DNA of 52,095 bases from Peribacillus butanolivorans (lineage in GTDB: Bacteria; Bacillota; Bacilli; Bacillales; DSM-1321): the NCBI RefSeq assembly GCF_001273755.1, contig NZ_LGYA01000001.1, forward strand, positions 4,474,216 through 4,526,310, written 5' to 3'. The notes below the pieces were generated by a model. That model had not been told where the DNA came from and did no database searches. It saw only the letters and a list, made by a program, of their open reading frames with translations. The position numbers and the translations under genes are program-made. Positions 51,997 through 52,095 of this stretch are shown one piece after another. The first letter of the stretch is position 1, and each line of letters opens with the position of its first letter.

Positions 51997-52028
51997 TGTC
52001 TTAATTTTAGTTATAGTATAGGATCAAA

Positions 52029-52095
52029 CTCAACTTTACTCGTGAATTTCGTTCCTTTACTCGTGAGTTTCACTAATTTACTCGTGAATTTTGTT
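52029..52095. repeat. 21-bp tandem repeat array running off the window
   Basis: At least three units of TTTACTCGTGAATTTCG type with a 21-bp period. It shares period and the core CTC-R-TGAA-N2-TCG (on one strand) with the array at 2736 read in reverse. Confidence 0.75.

Overview
The window looks like a chromosomal segment of a low-GC, endospore-forming member of the Bacillaceae. Recognisable homologues include YeeI, YhfK, YdbC, YojN/YojO, a SigV/RsiV pair, BirA-type biotin operators and many TTG/GTG starts behind AGGAGG ribosome-binding sites. A Bacillus or Peribacillus-like soil species is the best guess, but no rRNA or other marker fixes the genus. No tRNA, rRNA, CRISPR or prophage was seen. 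The only mobile element is the right end of an IS3-family insertion sequence at the left window edge.

Layout. 1-6 kb: IS fragment, lipoprotein, MarR-MFS pair, a 21-bp tandem array, and a GntR/YtrA-type regulator driving an ABC transporter operon. 6-12 kb: mostly single genes of modest interest (secreted helical protein, YdbC-like, LacI regulator, GrpB/UPF0157 protein, two small membrane proteins, GNAT), then a frameshifted small gene. 12-19 kb: an envelope cluster with a two-component system, polysaccharide deacetylase, two DedA proteins, a UgtP/MGDG-type glycosyltransferase and a divergent DUF347-type membrane protein. The regulator operon and the glycosyltransferase share an almost superimposable promoter/operator. 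19-21 kb: modA and a divergent molybdate-type regulator around a palindromic operator. 21-26.6 kb: a divergent biotin locus (small ORF-bioF-bioB; bioY-bioD-bioA) with two BirA-like operators; bioF is frameshifted at a poly-A run. 27-32.4 kb: peptide transporter, small coiled-coil protein, and a sigV-rsiV / pdaC-like lysozyme-response module with matching ECF promoters facing apart. 32.6-34.4 kb: yeeI and a DUF4261 protein. 34.4-41.4 kb: ethanolamine utilisation (eutWV-HABC) with a candidate ANTAR-controlled terminator and no microcompartment shell genes nearby. 41.5-47.4 kb: SDR, a DUF4023 peptide, a membrane gene broken by an amber codon, a collagen-like G/P/Q repeat protein with 21 identical 13-residue repeats, and yojO-yojN. 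47.5-52.1 kb: brnQ, maa, yhfK, a possible 30-residue peptide, a CD3324-like regulator, an EF-G-binding FusB-like protein, and another 21-bp array running off the window.

The strongest leads are the duplicated regulatory element of the two-component/glycosyltransferase cluster (four half-sites spaced 11-13-11, equally distant from both -10 boxes), the mirrored ECF promoters between sigV and pdaC, three genes broken by one lesion each (bioF, the 42.7-kb membrane gene, the 12.1-kb small gene), and the 78-bp higher-order repeat. Calls rest on reading motifs and gene order by eye. Nothing was searched against a database.
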